From the NCBI RefSeq assembly GCF_005222755.1, contig NZ_STGD01000001.1, positions 554,994 to 618,993 on the forward strand: a DNA stretch of 64,000 bases, in the 5' to 3' direction. The notes beneath the pieces are model-generated. The model was not told the DNA's origin and ran no database searches. It saw nothing but the letters and a program-made list of their open reading frames with translations. The DNA comes from Roseomonas sp. HF4. Lineage in GTDB: Bacteria > Pseudomonadota > Alphaproteobacteria > Acetobacterales > Acetobacteraceae. Position 1 is the stretch's first letter, and each line of letters opens with the position of its first letter. A program made the position numbers and the translations under genes. This document shows positions 32,020-42,459 of this stretch, piece by piece.

Positions 32020-34362
32020 CTAGTCCTTCGCCGCGCGCAGCGCGTTCAGCACGACGACGAGGGAGGAGGAGGCCATCACCACCGCCGCCACCAGCGGCGT
32101 GACGAGGCCGGCCACCGCCATCGGCACCGCGAAGGCATTGTAGGCGAGGGAGAAGCCGATGTTCTGCCGCGCGATCGCCTGCGCGCGCCGCGCGATGCGG
32201 ATCGCCGCCGGCAGCGCCGAGAGGCCTTCGCGCTGCAGCACCAGGTCGGAGGCCGTCTGCGCGAGGTCCGTGGCGCCCGCCGGGCTGGCCGAGACATGCG
32301 CGGCGGCGAGCGCCGCGGCGTCGTTGATGCCGTCGCCCACCATCAGCGGCCGGCGGCCCTGGTCCTTCAGCGCGGCGATGCGCGCCTGCTTGGCGGCGGG
32401 GTCCGCGCCGGCGCGCCATTCGCCGATGCCGGCCTGCCAGGCGATGGCGGCGACCGCGCCCTCCCCGTCGCCCGACAGCAGTTCCGCCGGCAGGCCGAGC
32501 GAGGCCAGCGCTGCGACGGCCGCCGGCGCGTCCTCCCGCATCCGGTCGGCGAAGCGGAAGGCGACGGGCGGCTCCTCGCCCTCGCGCAGCACCAGCGCCA
32601 TGCCGTCGCTCGAGGCGCCCAGGCCGCAGAAGGCCGGCGAGCCGAGCCGCGCCGCGCCGGCCTCGAGCCCCTGTCCCGGCACTTCCCGCACGCCCGGGGC
32701 GAGCGGCGCCTCGGGGCAGGCGCGCACCAGCGCCTGCGCCAGCGGATGGCGCGACGCGCGCGCGATCGAGGCCGCGCGCCGCAGCGCCGCGGGGTCCTGG
32801 CCGTCGGGCACCAGCACCGGGCGGCCTTCGGTCAGCGTGCCGGTCTTGTCGAGAACGGCGTGGTCGGCGGTCGCGAGACGTTCGAGCGCGGTGGCGGAGG
32901 TGACGAGCACGCCGCGGCGGAACAGCCCGCCCACCGCGACGACCTGCACCGCCGGGACGGCGAGCGCCAGCGCACAGGGGCAGGTGATGAGCAGCACGCA
33001 GACCGCGTTGACCAGCGCGCCCTGCCAGGGCGCTTCGAGCACGCCCCACCACAGCACGAAGGTCGCGGCCGCGATGGCATGGACCACCGGGACATAGAAC
33101 CGCGAGGCGCGATCGGCGATGGCGACGAAGCGGCCGCGGGCCTGCTCCGCGCGTTCGAGCAGCCGCGCCATGGCGGCGAGCGAGCCGTCCTTCGCCGCCG
33201 CGGTGACCGTCATGGCGAAGGCGGCGCCCATGTTCACCGCGCCGGCGGGCAGCGCCTCACCGGCCGCGAAGGCGCGCGGCACGCTCTCGCCCGTGGTCGC
33301 CGCGGCGTCGAGCAGCGCCGGCCCGGCGGCGACGCCGTCGAGCCGCAGGCGTTCGCCGGCGGCGACCAGCACCTGCTCGCCCGCGGCGATGCGCCCGGCC
33401 GGCACCGCCTCGGTGCGGCCGTCGGGCAGCAGGCGCGTGGCCAGCCCGTCCTGCAGCGCCAGCAGTTCGGCGACCGACTGCCGCGCACGGCGCCGCGCCG
33501 CGCGATCGAAGACGCGCCCGGCCAGCAGCAGCGCCAGCAGCATCGTGGCGCCGTCGAACCAGGTGTAGGGGCCGTTGCGCAGGGTCTCGGACAACGACAT
33601 CGCCGCCGTGGCCAGCACGCCGAGCGAGACCGCGAGGTCCATGGACGGCCGCCCCGCGCGCAGCGCCGCGACGGCCGAGCGGTAGAAGGGCATGCCCGCG
33701 ACCAGCACCACCGGCAGGCCGATCAGCGCCGCCAGCCAGTGCAGCCCGTGGCGCAGCGCCGGGCCCATGTCGGTGCCGACCCAGACCGCGACCGAGATCA
33801 GCATGATGTTCATCGACCCGAAGGCCGCGATGCCGAGCGCCCGCGTCAGCGCCCGTCCCTCGGCGTCCTCGGTAGCGCGGAGGCAGGCCGGCGACCAGGG
33901 TGCCGCGCGGAAGCCGAGGCGTGCGAGCAGGCCCACGAGGTCGTTGCCGCGCGCCGCGTCCCCCCGCCAGGTGAGGGTGAGCCGGCGCGCCGAGAGCGAG
34001 GCGCGCGCCGAGAGCACGTCGGGCTCGGCCGCCAGCGCCTGCTCGACCAGCCAGACGCAGGCGCCGCAACTCAACCCCGCGACGACGAGGTCGAGGCGCT
34101 GCACGCCGTCCGGCAGCGCCTCGGCGAAGGGGGCGACGTCGAGGCCGGCCGGCGTCTCCTCCGGCCGCAGCGCGCCGGCGGCCGTCTCCCGGCGCCGGTA
34201 GAAGCCGTCGAGGCCGAGCCCGGCGACCAGGGCATGGGCGCCGGCGCAACCCGTGCAGCAGAATTCGTCCTGGCCCGGCGCCAACGGCGCCCCGCAATGC
34301 GTGCAGGCGGCGGCCGAGACCGCCGGCGATGCGGCAGGCGCGGCGCGGCCGATCACGCTCAT
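32020..34362 (-). CDS. ccoI: Copper-translocating P-type ATPase CcoI (FixI)
   Basis: This 780-residue P1B ATPase has a cysteine-rich N-terminus (CTHCGAPL, CCTGC) and a heavy-metal domain (GLSCGACVW). The membrane CPC motif (ITCPCALALAVP), the TGES loop, the phosphorylation site DKTGTL and GDGIND are all present. In cbb3 clusters it exports copper to the periplasmic side for CcoN. Its start overlaps ccoH by 4 bases. Confidence 0.93.
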   Translation of the reverse strand: MSVIGRAAPAASPAVSAAACTHCGAPLAPGQDEFCCTGCAGAHALVAGLGLDGFYRRRETAAGALRPEETPAGLDVAPFAEALPDGVQRLDLVVAGLSCGACVWLVEQALAAEPDVLSARASLSARRLTLTWRGDAARGNDLVGLLARLGFRAAPWSPACLRATEDAEGRALTRALGIAAFGSMNIMLISVAVWVGTDMGPALRHGLHWLAALIGLPVVLVAGMPFYRSAVAALRAGRPSMDLAVSLGVLATAAMSLSETLRNGPYTWFDGATMLLALLLAGRVFDRAARRRARQSVAELLALQDGLATRLLPDGRTEAVPAGRIAAGEQVLVAAGERLRLDGVAAGPALLDAAATTGESVPRAFAAGEALPAGAVNMGAAFAMTVTAAAKDGSLAAMARLLERAEQARGRFVAIADRASRFYVPVVHAIAAATFVLWWGVLEAPWQGALVNAVCVLLITCPCALALAVPAVQVVAVGGLFRRGVLVTSATALERLATADHAVLDKTGTLTEGRPVLVPDGQDPAALRRAASIARASRHPLAQALVRACPEAPLAPGVREVPGQGLEAGAARLGSPAFCGLGASSDGMALVLREGEEPPVAFRFADRMREDAPAAVAALASLGLPAELLSGDGEGAVAAIAWQAGIGEWRAGADPAAKQARIAALKDQGRRPLMVGDGINDAAALAAAHVSASPAGATDLAQTASDLVLQREGLSALPAAIRIARRAQAIARQNIGFSLAYNAFAVPMAVAGLVTPLVAAVVMASSSLVVVLNALRAAKD

Positions 34363-34838
34363 GGGACGACGAACCTCCGCCGGATGTCGAAGGGGGTCTC
34401 GTCCGGGCCGAACAGCGTCAGGCGGGCCTCCCACTGGCCGCGCTGCGGCGGCGTGACCTCCGCGGCCCAGCGGCCGCCGCCGGTCGGCGCGAAGCGAAGC
34501 GCGATCTCGGTGCCCTCGAGCGGGCGCAGCAGCACGCCCTCGACGCGGCCGGGCACGGCGCGCCCGTCGCGGTCCGTCGCGACCACGGCAAGCCGCCCGC
34601 CGGCCAGCGTCACCTCCGCCCGCCAGCCGAGCGCATCCTGCCGGGCGGCCTCGGCCAGAACGGCGTCGTAGCCGCGCCCGCGCTCATAGGACCGCGGCAC
34701 CGTCACCCCCGTGAAGGTCGTGACCGCGAACCAGACGAGCACGAGGTTCACCGCCACGACGATCGCCATGCCGCCCACGAAGGCCCAGGGAATCCAGCGG
34801 CCGCGCCGCGGGTCGTGGTCCTGCACGGTCGCGCTCAT
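34359..34838 (-). CDS. ccoH: cbb3 oxidase assembly protein CcoH (FixH)
   Basis: This 159-residue protein has one N-terminal membrane helix (IPWAFVGGMAIVVAVNLVLVWFA). A FixH-type periplasmic beta domain follows (SYERGRGYDAVLAEAARQDALGW, ending GPDETPFDIRRRFVVP). It helps assemble and stabilise the cbb3 complex. It overlaps both ccoG and ccoI by 4 bases. Confidence 0.9.
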   Translation of the reverse strand: MSATVQDHDPRRGRWIPWAFVGGMAIVVAVNLVLVWFAVTTFTGVTVPRSYERGRGYDAVLAEAARQDALGWRAEVTLAGGRLAVVATDRDGRAVPGRVEGVLLRPLEGTEIALRFAPTGGGRWAAEVTPPQRGQWEARLTLFGPDETPFDIRRRFVVP

Positions 34839-36349
34839 CGTCTCGGTGCCTGGAAGGTGCTCGACTGGCTCGTCGCGAGCTGACCGCCCGGCTCGAGCAG
34901 GCGAAAGGTGATCGGCGTCGATTCCGGCAGGCGCTGCCCGGGCGGCACCGTGACCAGCACGCGGTACTGCGAGATGCCGTCGGCGCGGCGCGCCAGCAGC
35001 GGCCGGCCCTCGGCGTCGTGGTCGGCGTCCTGCACGTCGAGGCGGAACCCCTCCGGCGCGCGCAGCGCCAGCACCAGGGGCGTGTCCTCCCGCCGCTTGT
35101 TCACGATGCGGACCGTGTAGCCGTTGCGGATGCCGCCGTCCGAGAGGCGGACATAGAGCGGCGCGCGGTCGCGCAACACCGTCACGTCGAGCGTCGAGCG
35201 CAGCAGGAAGGCGAGCAGCATCGCGAGCGCCACCGCCGTCAGCGCGCCCGCATACATGATGGTGCGCGGACGGATGAAGCGGGGCAGCTCGCGCGCCGCC
35301 ATGCCTGCCGTCTGGCGTTCCAGCCCCGGCGCCATGCCGGCGGTCGCCGCCGCGCTGGCCGAGAGGTTCTTCAGCGTCTCGAAGGCCACGAGCCCCTTCG
35401 GCCGGCCGAGCTTCCCCATCACGCTGTCGCAGGCATCGACGCAAAGCCCGCAGCCGATGCATTCGAGCTGCTGCCCGTCGCGGATGTCGATGCCCGTCGG
35501 GCAGACATGGACGCAGGCGTAGCAGTCGACGCAGTCGCCCACATTGTCGGCCTTGGCCTTGCCGCGGGGCTCGCCGCGCCAGTCGCGATAGGTCACGACG
35601 AGCGAATTCTCGTCCAGCATCGCCGCCTGGAAGCGCGGCCAGGGGCACATGTAGGTGCAGACCTGCTCCCGCGCCCAGCCGGCCAGCAGGTAGGTGAAGC
35701 CGGCGAACAGCGCGAAGAAGAAATAGACCGTGACGCCGGCCTCGCCCGTGAAGAACTGCCGCGTGATGGTCGGCGCGTCGTTGAAGTACATGATCCAGGC
35801 GCCGCCGGTCGCGGCCGCGATCACCACCCAGACCGCATGGGTCAGCGCCTTGCGCGTCCACCAGTTCGCGTTGCGCGGTCCCTGGTCGAGCTTCATGCGC
35901 GCGTTGCGGTCGCCCTGGATCCAGCGCTCGACGAACATGAAGAGGTCCGTCCAGACCGTCTGCGGGCAGGTGAAGCCGCACCACAGCCGCCCGAACAGCG
36001 AGGAGACCGCGAACAGCGCGAAGGCGCCGAGGATGAGCGCCCCGGTCAGGAAATAGATCTCCTGCGGCCAGATCTCGATCCAGAAGAAGAACAGGCGGGC
36101 ATTGGTCATGTCGACCAGCACCGCCTGGTCCGGCAGCCCCGCGCCGCGGTCCCAGCGCAGCCAGGGCACGACGTAGTAGAGCGCCAGGCAGAGCATGAGC
36201 ACCGCCCACTTCACCGAGCGGACCTTGCCGAAGACGCGCTTCGGATAGACCTTCTGGCGGTCGGCGTAGAGCGCCTGCGCCTCGACCCTGGCCGGCGTCT
36301 GCAGCGGCCGGTCGGCCTTGGCGCGATGCGGGGCCTCGATGGTGCTCAT
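34835..36349 (-). CDS. ccoG: cbb3 oxidase accessory iron-sulfur protein CcoG (RdxA/FixG)
   Basis: This 504-residue membrane protein has about five helices and an early WCGFTCPQTVWTDLFM motif. Two 4Fe-4S ferredoxin motifs (CVDCYACVHVCP and CIGCGLCVDAC) and a C-terminal immunoglobulin-like domain complete it. Family members reduce copper for the oxidase. It follows ccoP by 25 bases with a GGAG ribosome-binding site. Confidence 0.94.
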   Translation of the reverse strand: MSTIEAPHRAKADRPLQTPARVEAQALYADRQKVYPKRVFGKVRSVKWAVLMLCLALYYVVPWLRWDRGAGLPDQAVLVDMTNARLFFFWIEIWPQEIYFLTGALILGAFALFAVSSLFGRLWCGFTCPQTVWTDLFMFVERWIQGDRNARMKLDQGPRNANWWTRKALTHAVWVVIAAATGGAWIMYFNDAPTITRQFFTGEAGVTVYFFFALFAGFTYLLAGWAREQVCTYMCPWPRFQAAMLDENSLVVTYRDWRGEPRGKAKADNVGDCVDCYACVHVCPTGIDIRDGQQLECIGCGLCVDACDSVMGKLGRPKGLVAFETLKNLSASAAATAGMAPGLERQTAGMAARELPRFIRPRTIMYAGALTAVALAMLLAFLLRSTLDVTVLRDRAPLYVRLSDGGIRNGYTVRIVNKRREDTPLVLALRAPEGFRLDVQDADHDAEGRPLLARRADGISQYRVLVTVPPGQRLPESTPITFRLLEPGGQLATSQSSTFQAPRR

Positions 36350-36374
36350 GGCTGCTCCGGTCCCGGCGCGGGCC

Positions 36375-37238
36375 TCAGTTCACCCGGCCGAGCGACTGCA
36401 CGTAGACGGTCAGCATGTTCACGACCGCCGGGTCGAGCCGCCCCTGCCAGGACGGCATCACGCCCATGCGCGGGTTGTGGATATAGGAAGCGATGGCGCG
36501 CCTGCCCTCGCCGTAGAGCCAGATCTGGTCGTTGAGGCGCGGCGCGCCGAACTCCCGGTTCCCCTCCCCGCGCTCCCCGTGGCAGGACGCGCATTGCTCG
36601 GCGAAGATGGTGGCGCCGCGGCCGGCCGCCGCCGTGTCCGTCGCGCGGCCCGTGAGCGACAGCACGTGCTCCGCCACGTCGTTGATCTGCGCGGAGGTGA
36701 GCAGCCCGTCGGCGCCGAAGCGGGGCATCATGCTCATGCGCTGCTCGTCGCTCTCGTTCGCGCGGATGCCGTGGCGGATGGTGTGCTGGATCTCCTCGAG
36801 GCTGCCGCCCCAGATCCACTCGTCGTCCGCGAGCGACGGGAAGCCGCCCACGGCGCCCTGCCCGCCCGCGCCATGGCAGGCGGCGCAGTTGTTGGCGAAG
36901 GCGATGCGCCCGCCGGCGAGCGCGAAGCCGCGCATCTCGTCGTCGGCCTGGATGGCGGCCGGCGTCGCCTCGCGCAGCCGCGCCATCATCGGCGCGTGGC
37001 GGGCCTCGGCCGCGCGGACCTCCTCCACGATCGCCTCCCGCGCGATCCAGCCGGAGGTGCCGCGCCAGAACGGCAGGGAGGGGTAGATCACCATCCACAC
37101 GAGCCCGAAGACGATCGTCGCATAGAAGGTCCAGAGCCACCACTTGGGCAGCGGCGTGTTGAGTTCCTTGAGGCCGTCCCATTCGTGGCCGGTGGTCTCC
37201 TGGCCCGACAGGGTGTCCTTCTCGATCTTGGTCGGCAT
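36375..37238 (-). CDS. ccoP: cbb3 oxidase diheme cytochrome c subunit CcoP
   Basis: This 287-residue subunit has an N-terminal membrane helix (WWLWTFYATIVFGLVWMVIYP). Two c-type heme sites follow, CAACH (118-122) and CASCH (216-220), with Met ligands in SMMPRFG and GVMPSW. It passes electrons to CcoO and the CcoN binuclear centre. Confidence 0.95.
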   Translation of the reverse strand: MPTKIEKDTLSGQETTGHEWDGLKELNTPLPKWWLWTFYATIVFGLVWMVIYPSLPFWRGTSGWIAREAIVEEVRAAEARHAPMMARLREATPAAIQADDEMRGFALAGGRIAFANNCAACHGAGGQGAVGGFPSLADDEWIWGGSLEEIQHTIRHGIRANESDEQRMSMMPRFGADGLLTSAQINDVAEHVLSLTGRATDTAAAGRGATIFAEQCASCHGERGEGNREFGAPRLNDQIWLYGEGRRAIASYIHNPRMGVMPSWQGRLDPAVVNMLTVYVQSLGRVN

Positions 37239-37251
37239 CCTCGGATGCTCC

Positions 37252-37434
37252 TCAGCGTGTGCCGTGGGCGCGACGGGCGTCGTCGTCGTCGCGCAGCGGG
37301 ATGTCGGCCTGGGCCTCGAAGTGCTTCTTCTTCGAGGGCCGCATCACGAACCACAGCATCCCGAGGAAGAGCACGAAGAACCACACCACCCAGAGGGTGC
37401 GGAACAGCGGCAGGAGGTCGCTCAGCGTATCCAT
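37252..37434 (-). CDS. ccoQ: cbb3 oxidase small subunit CcoQ
   Basis: This 60-residue protein has one membrane helix (LWVVWFFVLFLGMLWFVM) followed by the RPSKKKHFEAQADIPL tail typical of CcoQ/FixQ. It lies between ccoO and ccoP in the standard order and stabilises the complex. Confidence 0.92.
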   Translation of the reverse strand: MDTLSDLLPLFRTLWVVWFFVLFLGMLWFVMRPSKKKHFEAQADIPLRDDDDARRAHGTR

Positions 37435-37444
37435 CGCATCCTCC

Positions 37445-38179
37445 TCAGGGCTGGCGCAGCTGTTCGGGCGTCACGTCGCGGAAGTCGACGAGCGTGCCGA
37501 GCATCTGCAGGTAGGCCACCAGCGCATCCATCTCGGTCACCACGGCGGGATTGCCGTCGAAGGCGGCCTGGCGGGCGCGGGCGTAGCGGCCCTGGAATGC
37601 CGCCGGATCGCTGTCCGGCGTCGCCTGGGCCACGAGATCGGCCCGCGCGTTCTGGATCATCTCATCCGTGTAGGGGACGCCAACCGCGCGCAGCGCCCGC
37701 ATCCGGCCCTGGATGTCCGAGACGTCGAGCGGACGGTCGAGGAAGGCGTAGGGCGGCATGACCGATGCCGGCACCAGCGCGCGGGGGGACCGCAGGTGCG
37801 CCGCCTGCCAGTCGTCCGAATACCGGCCGCCGACGCGCGCGAGGTCGGGCCCCGTGCGCTTCGAGCCCCACTGGAAGGGATGGTCGTACATGCTCTCGGC
37901 CGCGAGCGAGAAATGCCCGTAGCGCTCGAGCTCGTCGCGGAAGGGGCGGATCATCTGGGAATGGCAGACGTAGCAGCCTTCCCGGATGTAGATGTCCCGC
38001 CCGCGCAGCTCGAGCGGCGTGTAGGGGCGCACCCCGGACACGCGCTCGATGGTGGTCTCCGCCGCAAAGAGCGGGACGATCTGTACGAGGCCGCCGATCG
38101 AGACCGTGATGAGCGTGAGCACGCCCATCAGGATCACGTTGCGCTCGATGATGCCGTGGTCGCGAAGCCAGGCGAACAT
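37445..38179 (-). CDS. ccoO: cbb3 oxidase monoheme cytochrome c subunit CcoO
   Basis: This 244-residue subunit has an N-terminal helix ([20 protein letters not shown]) and heme motif CYVCH (69-73). The start at 38179 is chosen because AGGGAGG (38188-38194) lies 8 bases before it. The ATG six bases upstream would be too close to that site, and a longer frame begins inside ccoN. Confidence 0.94.
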   Translation of the reverse strand: MFAWLRDHGIIERNVILMGVLTLITVSIGGLVQIVPLFAAETTIERVSGVRPYTPLELRGRDIYIREGCYVCHSQMIRPFRDELERYGHFSLAAESMYDHPFQWGSKRTGPDLARVGGRYSDDWQAAHLRSPRALVPASVMPPYAFLDRPLDVSDIQGRMRALRAVGVPYTDEMIQNARADLVAQATPDSDPAAFQGRYARARQAAFDGNPAVVTEMDALVAYLQMLGTLVDFRDVTPEQLRQP

Positions 38180-38192
38180 GCCCATGCCCTCC

Positions 38193-39686
38193 CTATTCCG
38201 CCGCAACGGCGATGGCGCGGGACGGTGCGGCCTCGGGCTCCGAGGCCTCGCTGCTGGTCACCGTCTTCCACAGGTTGAAGCACATGATCAGCGCGCCGCT
38301 GAGGTAGAGCACCCCGCCCAGCGCCCGGATCACGTAGTAGGGGTGCATCGCCTCCACCGTCTCGACGAAGGAGTACTGGAGGAAGCCGAGCTCGTCGTAG
38401 GCGCGCCACATGAGCCCCTGCATGATGCCCGAGACCCACATCGCCGTGATGTAGAAGACGATGCCGAGCGTGGCCAACCAGAAGTGCCAGGCGATCAGCT
38501 TCTCGCTCCAGACCGCCTTCTTCCGCCACAGCACCGGGAACAGGTAGTAGAGCGCGCCGAAGGTGATGAAGCCGACCCAGCCCATGGCGCCCGAATGCAC
38601 GTGGCCGATGGTCCAGTCGGTGTAGTGCGACAGGCCGTTCACCGCGCGGATCGACATCACCGGCCCCTCGAAGGTCGACATGCCGTAGAAGCCCACGGCC
38701 GTGACCGAGAAGCGGAGCGCCGCGTTGGTGCGCAGCTTGTCCCACGCGCCCGACAGCGTCATGAGCCCGTTGATCATGCCGCCCCAGGACGGCATCCACA
38801 GCACGACCGAGAAGACCATGCCGAGCACCTGCGCCCAGTCCGGCAGCGCGGTGTAGTGCAGGTGGTGCGGACCCGCCCAGATATAGAGGAAGATCAGCGT
38901 CCAGAAGTGCACGATGGACAGGCGGTAGGAATAGACTGGCCGGTTCGCCTGCTTCGGGATGAAGTAGTACATCATGCCGAGGAAGCCCGCGGTCAGGAAG
39001 AAGCCCACCGCGTTGTGGCCGTACCACCACTGGATCATCGCGCTCTGCACGCCGGCCGGCGCCGAGTAGGAGGCCGAGGAGCCGAGGCTGATCGGGATCG
39101 AGATGTTGTTCCCGATGTGCAGCATGGCGATGGTGATGATGAAGGCGAGGTAGAACCAGTTCGCCACGTAGATGTGCGGCTCCTCGCGCTTCATCAGCGT
39201 GCCGCCGAAGACCACCAGGTAGGCGACCCAGACGATGGTCAGCCAGAGGTCCACGTACCATTCGGGCTCGGCGTATTCCTTGCCCTGCGTGATGCCGAGC
39301 ACATAGCCGAGCGCCGCCATGACGATGACGAACTGGTAGCCCCAGAACAGGAACCACCCCGCATCGTCGCCCCCGAACAGCCGTGCGCGGCAGGTCCGCT
39401 GCACGATGAACAGGCTGGTGCCGAGCAGCGCATTGCCGCCGAAGGCGAAGATCACCGCGCTCGTGTGGAGCGGGCGCAACCGCCCGAAGGTCGTCCATTC
39501 GAGGTCGAGGTTCAGCAACGGGAAGGCCAGCTGAAGGGCGATGACCACGCCCACCAGGAAGCCGACCACGCCCCAGAAGGCGGTGATGATGGCGAAGGCG
39601 CGCACCGGCGCCTCGACATAGGCCACCTCCCCCGCCCTCGATGCCTGCCCCGGAGCCAGGGCGGCGGTTGCCGTTGCTGCTGCCAC
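38193..39686 (-). CDS. ccoN: cbb3 cytochrome oxidase catalytic subunit CcoN
   Basis: This 497-residue heme-copper oxidase subunit has twelve helices. Histidine ligands lie in [36 protein letters not shown] and [10 protein letters not shown]. It reduces oxygen to water with high affinity. I chose the GTG at 39686, with a GGGAGAG site just upstream. Starts further upstream (an ATG at 39737, a TTG at 39746) would fall at or before the transcription start implied by the FNR box. Confidence 0.93.
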   Translation of the reverse strand: MAAATATAALAPGQASRAGEVAYVEAPVRAFAIITAFWGVVGFLVGVVIALQLAFPLLNLDLEWTTFGRLRPLHTSAVIFAFGGNALLGTSLFIVQRTCRARLFGGDDAGWFLFWGYQFVIVMAALGYVLGITQGKEYAEPEWYVDLWLTIVWVAYLVVFGGTLMKREEPHIYVANWFYLAFIITIAMLHIGNNISIPISLGSSASYSAPAGVQSAMIQWWYGHNAVGFFLTAGFLGMMYYFIPKQANRPVYSYRLSIVHFWTLIFLYIWAGPHHLHYTALPDWAQVLGMVFSVVLWMPSWGGMINGLMTLSGAWDKLRTNAALRFSVTAVGFYGMSTFEGPVMSIRAVNGLSHYTDWTIGHVHSGAMGWVGFITFGALYYLFPVLWRKKAVWSEKLIAWHFWLATLGIVFYITAMWVSGIMQGLMWRAYDELGFLQYSFVETVEAMHPYYVIRALGGVLYLSGALIMCFNLWKTVTSSEASEPEAAPSRAIAVAAE

Positions 39687-39772
39687 GACCGATCTCTCCC
39701 ACGCCGGCGGCGGGGCGCGATTCGCCCTGCCCGCCATGCCGGGCAAGGAACCCTGGCGGCACCGTTCCGTCC

Positions 39773-39786
39773 TTGATCCGGATCAA
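39773..39786. promoter_or_regulatory. FNR/FixK-type box in a divergent promoter
   Basis: TTGATCCGGATCAA is a perfect match to TTGAT-N4-ATCAA. For activation centred at -41.5, transcription of ccoN would start near 39738 (leader of about 52 bases). The DUF2189 gene on the other strand would start near 39821 (leader of about 41 bases). One symmetric site could thus drive both directions under low oxygen. Confidence 0.85.
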
Positions 39787-39861
39787 GTCTTCCGCGCTGC
39801 AACACGATAGGCTGCAGCCGGAATCGCGGCCGAAGCGTCGCGCTCACAGGGAACGCCTGCC

Positions 39862-40641
39862 ATGCCAAGCGATGCGGAAGCCGCGCCCCATGCGCCCGTC
39901 ACCATCCGGGCCGTGACCCCCGACCGCCCCTGGGCGTGGGTCACCGCCGGCTGGCGCGACCTGATGGCCAATCCGCAGATCGGCTTCTTCTATGGTGCCG
40001 CCCTGACGGTGGCGGGGTGGGTGCTGGCGCTGCTGTTGCTCTGGACTCAGACGGCCTGGGCCATCCTGCCGGCCTCGGCCGGGTTCTTCATGGTGGCGCC
40101 GCTGCTGGCCGCCGGCCTCTATGAAGCGTCGCGCCTGCGAGAGGAAGGCCTGCCCGTCACCTTCGCGGCGTGCCTCGGGGGCTTCAGCCGGAACGGCGGG
40201 CAGCTTGCCTTCATGGGCGTCGTGCTGCTGGTGCTGCACCTGTTCTGGGTGCGGGTCGCCGCGCTGATCTTCATGCTGATGTTCGGCATCAACTTCGCGC
40301 CGTCGCTCGAAGCGCTGCCGATGGCCATGCTGCGGTCCGACATGCTGCTGCCCTTCCTGATCGTGGGCACCGGCGCGGGCGCGGTGCTGGCCACCGCAGC
40401 CTTCGCGATCTCGGCGGTCTCGATCCCGATGCTCGTCGACAAGCCGCAGATGACGGCGATCGAGGCGATCATCGTCTCGATCCGGGCGGTGATCGCCAAC
40501 CCCGGCGCGATGGTGTTCTGGGCGGGCCTCATCGTCGTCTTCACGGCCTTCGCGCTGACGCCCTTCTTCCTCGGGCTCGCGCTCGTCATCCCGCTGGTCG
40601 GGCACGCGACCTGGCACGCCTACCGCGACCTCGTGTCCTGA
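39862..40641 (+). CDS. DUF2189 integral membrane protein
   Basis: This 259-residue protein has about six hydrophobic helices after a polar N-terminus with WAWVTAGWRDLMANPQIGFFYG. DYF-like repeats are absent. The pattern fits DUF2189, a membrane family commonly found beside cytochrome oxidase or terminal-oxidase genes; the function is unknown. It is divergent from ccoN and shares the FNR box, so low-oxygen induction is likely. Confidence 0.75.
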   Translation: MPSDAEAAPHAPVTIRAVTPDRPWAWVTAGWRDLMANPQIGFFYGAALTVAGWVLALLLLWTQTAWAILPASAGFFMVAPLLAAGLYEASRLREEGLPVTFAACLGGFSRNGGQLAFMGVVLLVLHLFWVRVAALIFMLMFGINFAPSLEALPMAMLRSDMLLPFLIVGTGAGAVLATAAFAISAVSIPMLVDKPQMTAIEAIIVSIRAVIANPGAMVFWAGLIVVFTAFALTPFFLGLALVIPLVGHATWHAYRDLVS

Positions 40642-40660
40642 AGCATCGCGCGGCCCGCCG

Positions 40661-41398
40661 TCACGCGGCCACGCGCACCGCCATCGCCGCCAGCACGATC
40701 CCGTTGATCGCAAAGAGCACCGCGCCCGCGGCCCGCATCCCGGGCCCCGCGCGCCGGCCGAAGAAGCGCCCGACCAGCGCGACGCCCACCAGTGCCGGCA
40801 CCGTCCCCGCCACGAAGGCCGCCATGGCCATCGCCCCGCCGAGCGCCGAGCCGGTCGCCGCCGCCCCCGCCACCGCCCCGTAGAGCAGGCCGCAGGGCAA
40901 TGCGGAGAGCATGAGCCCGAGCATCACGCCGCGCAGGCCCGTCGGCGCCGCGACCAGGCGGCCCAGGCGACGTTCCAGCGCGGCCGGCAGGCGGGGCGCC
41001 GGCAGCCGGGGCAGCAGCGCCGCGACGCGCGAGGATGCCTGCGCGAACATCAGCAGCGCCGCCAGCGCGAGCAGCGCCGCAAGGAGGAAGCGGAACCCGC
41101 TGCCGAGCGCGACGATCCCGGCCAGCCCGCCCGCCAGCGCGCCGAGCGCGCCGTAGCCCAGCATCCGCCCGAGGTGATACGGCGCCAGCGCCGCGCCCGA
41201 GAGCCGCGCGAGCGCGCCCCCGCCGGCCGCGCGGTCCGCCACCGCCGCCGCCTGCGCCAGCACGAAGGGCCCGCACATCCCGGCGCAATGCGTGGCGCCG
41301 CCCGCCAGGCCCGCCAGGAACAGCGCCGCCATCACCGCGGGCAGGCCGCCGGGGCCGAGCGCGGTGAGGTCGTGCAGGCAATTCGCCAGGAACTCCAT
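40661..41398 (-). CDS. Sulfite exporter TauE/SafE-like (UreH-type) membrane protein
   Basis: This 245-residue, six-helix protein has the diagnostic GGATHCAGMCGPFVLAQ near the N-terminus and SALPCGLLYGAVAGAA in the second half. These Cys-containing repeats mark the family found in cbb3 clusters and implicated in copper or cytochrome biogenesis. It is convergent with the DUF2189 gene and only 20 bases from it. Confidence 0.8.
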   Translation of the reverse strand: MEFLANCLHDLTALGPGGLPAVMAALFLAGLAGGATHCAGMCGPFVLAQAAAVADRAAGGGALARLSGAALAPYHLGRMLGYGALGALAGGLAGIVALGSGFRFLLAALLALAALLMFAQASSRVAALLPRLPAPRLPAALERRLGRLVAAPTGLRGVMLGLMLSALPCGLLYGAVAGAAATGSALGGAMAMAAFVAGTVPALVGVALVGRFFGRRAGPGMRAAGAVLFAINGIVLAAMAVRVAA

Positions 41399-41487
41399 GC
41401 GCGTCTTCTACCATGCGCGCGACGCATCGGCTTGCGGCGCCGCAAGGCCTCGTCAGCCGGCGCGCAAGGCCGTAAACGGCAGGGGTC

Positions 41488-42459
41488 ATGCGACCGCTCG
41501 CGATCACCATGGGAGAACCCGCCGGCATCGGCGCCGAGATCGCCGCCGGCGCCTGGGCGGCGCTGCGCGGCACCGGCCCGTGCTTCTTCCTGATCGACGA
41601 CGCGACACGCCCCTTCGCCGCGCCGGTCCGCGTCATCGCCGCGCCGGAGGAAGCCGAGGCCGCCTTCCCGGACGCGCTGCCCGTGCTGCACCGCCCGCTG
41701 CCCCGCGCGCCCGTGCCGGGCACGCCGGATGCCGCGAACGCGCCCGCCGTCATCGCCGCCATCGCCGAGGCCGTGGACCTCTGCAAGGCGCGCCGCGGCG
41801 CCGGCGTCGTGACCAACCCGATCCAGAAGGCGACGCTGACGGCCGCCGGCTTCCGCCATCCGGGCCACACGGAATACCTGGGCGAGATCGCGGGCACCGG
41901 CGTCCCGCCGGTGATGATGCTGGCCTGCCCGGAGCTGCGCGTCGTGCCGGTCACGGTGCACGAGCCGCTGGCGCGCGCCATCGCCCGCCTGACACCGGGG
42001 CTGATCGCGGGGACGGCGCGCATCGCCGCGCGCGCGCTCCGCGAGGAATTCGGCATCGCGCATCCGCGGCTCGCCGTCGCTGGCCTCAACCCCCATGCCG
42101 GTGAAGCCGGCACCATGGGGCGCGAGGACATCGAGATCGTCGCCCCCGCCGTGGCCATGCTGCGGGCGGAGGGCATCGACGCGCGCGGCCCGCTGCCGCC
42201 GGACACGATGTTCACCGCCCTCGCGCGGCCGACCTACGACGCGGCGATCGGCCTCTATCACGACCAGGTGCTGATCCCGATCAAGACGCTCGACATGGCG
42301 GGCGGCGTGAACGTCACGCTCGGCCTGTCGATCGTGCGCACCAGCCCGGACCACGGCACCGCGCTCGACATCGCAGGCACCGGGCGGGCCGATCCGTCCT
42401 CGCTCATCGCGGCCATCCGCCTCGCGGCGGAGCTCGCCCGCGCCAGGGGTTTCGCATGA
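41488..42459 (+). CDS. pdxA: 4-hydroxythreonine-4-phosphate dehydrogenase
   Basis: This 323-residue enzyme begins [19 protein letters not shown]. It has the metal-binding histidines in [32 protein letters not shown] and [13 protein letters not shown]. It catalyses an NAD-dependent step of the DXP-dependent pyridoxal phosphate pathway. It overlaps pdxJ by 4 bases; the next enzyme of the pathway is thus translationally coupled. Confidence 0.95.
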   Translation: MRPLAITMGEPAGIGAEIAAGAWAALRGTGPCFFLIDDATRPFAAPVRVIAAPEEAEAAFPDALPVLHRPLPRAPVPGTPDAANAPAVIAAIAEAVDLCKARRGAGVVTNPIQKATLTAAGFRHPGHTEYLGEIAGTGVPPVMMLACPELRVVPVTVHEPLARAIARLTPGLIAGTARIAARALREEFGIAHPRLAVAGLNPHAGEAGTMGREDIEIVAPAVAMLRAEGIDARGPLPPDTMFTALARPTYDAAIGLYHDQVLIPIKTLDMAGGVNVTLGLSIVRTSPDHGTALDIAGTGRADPSSLIAAIRLAAELARARGFA

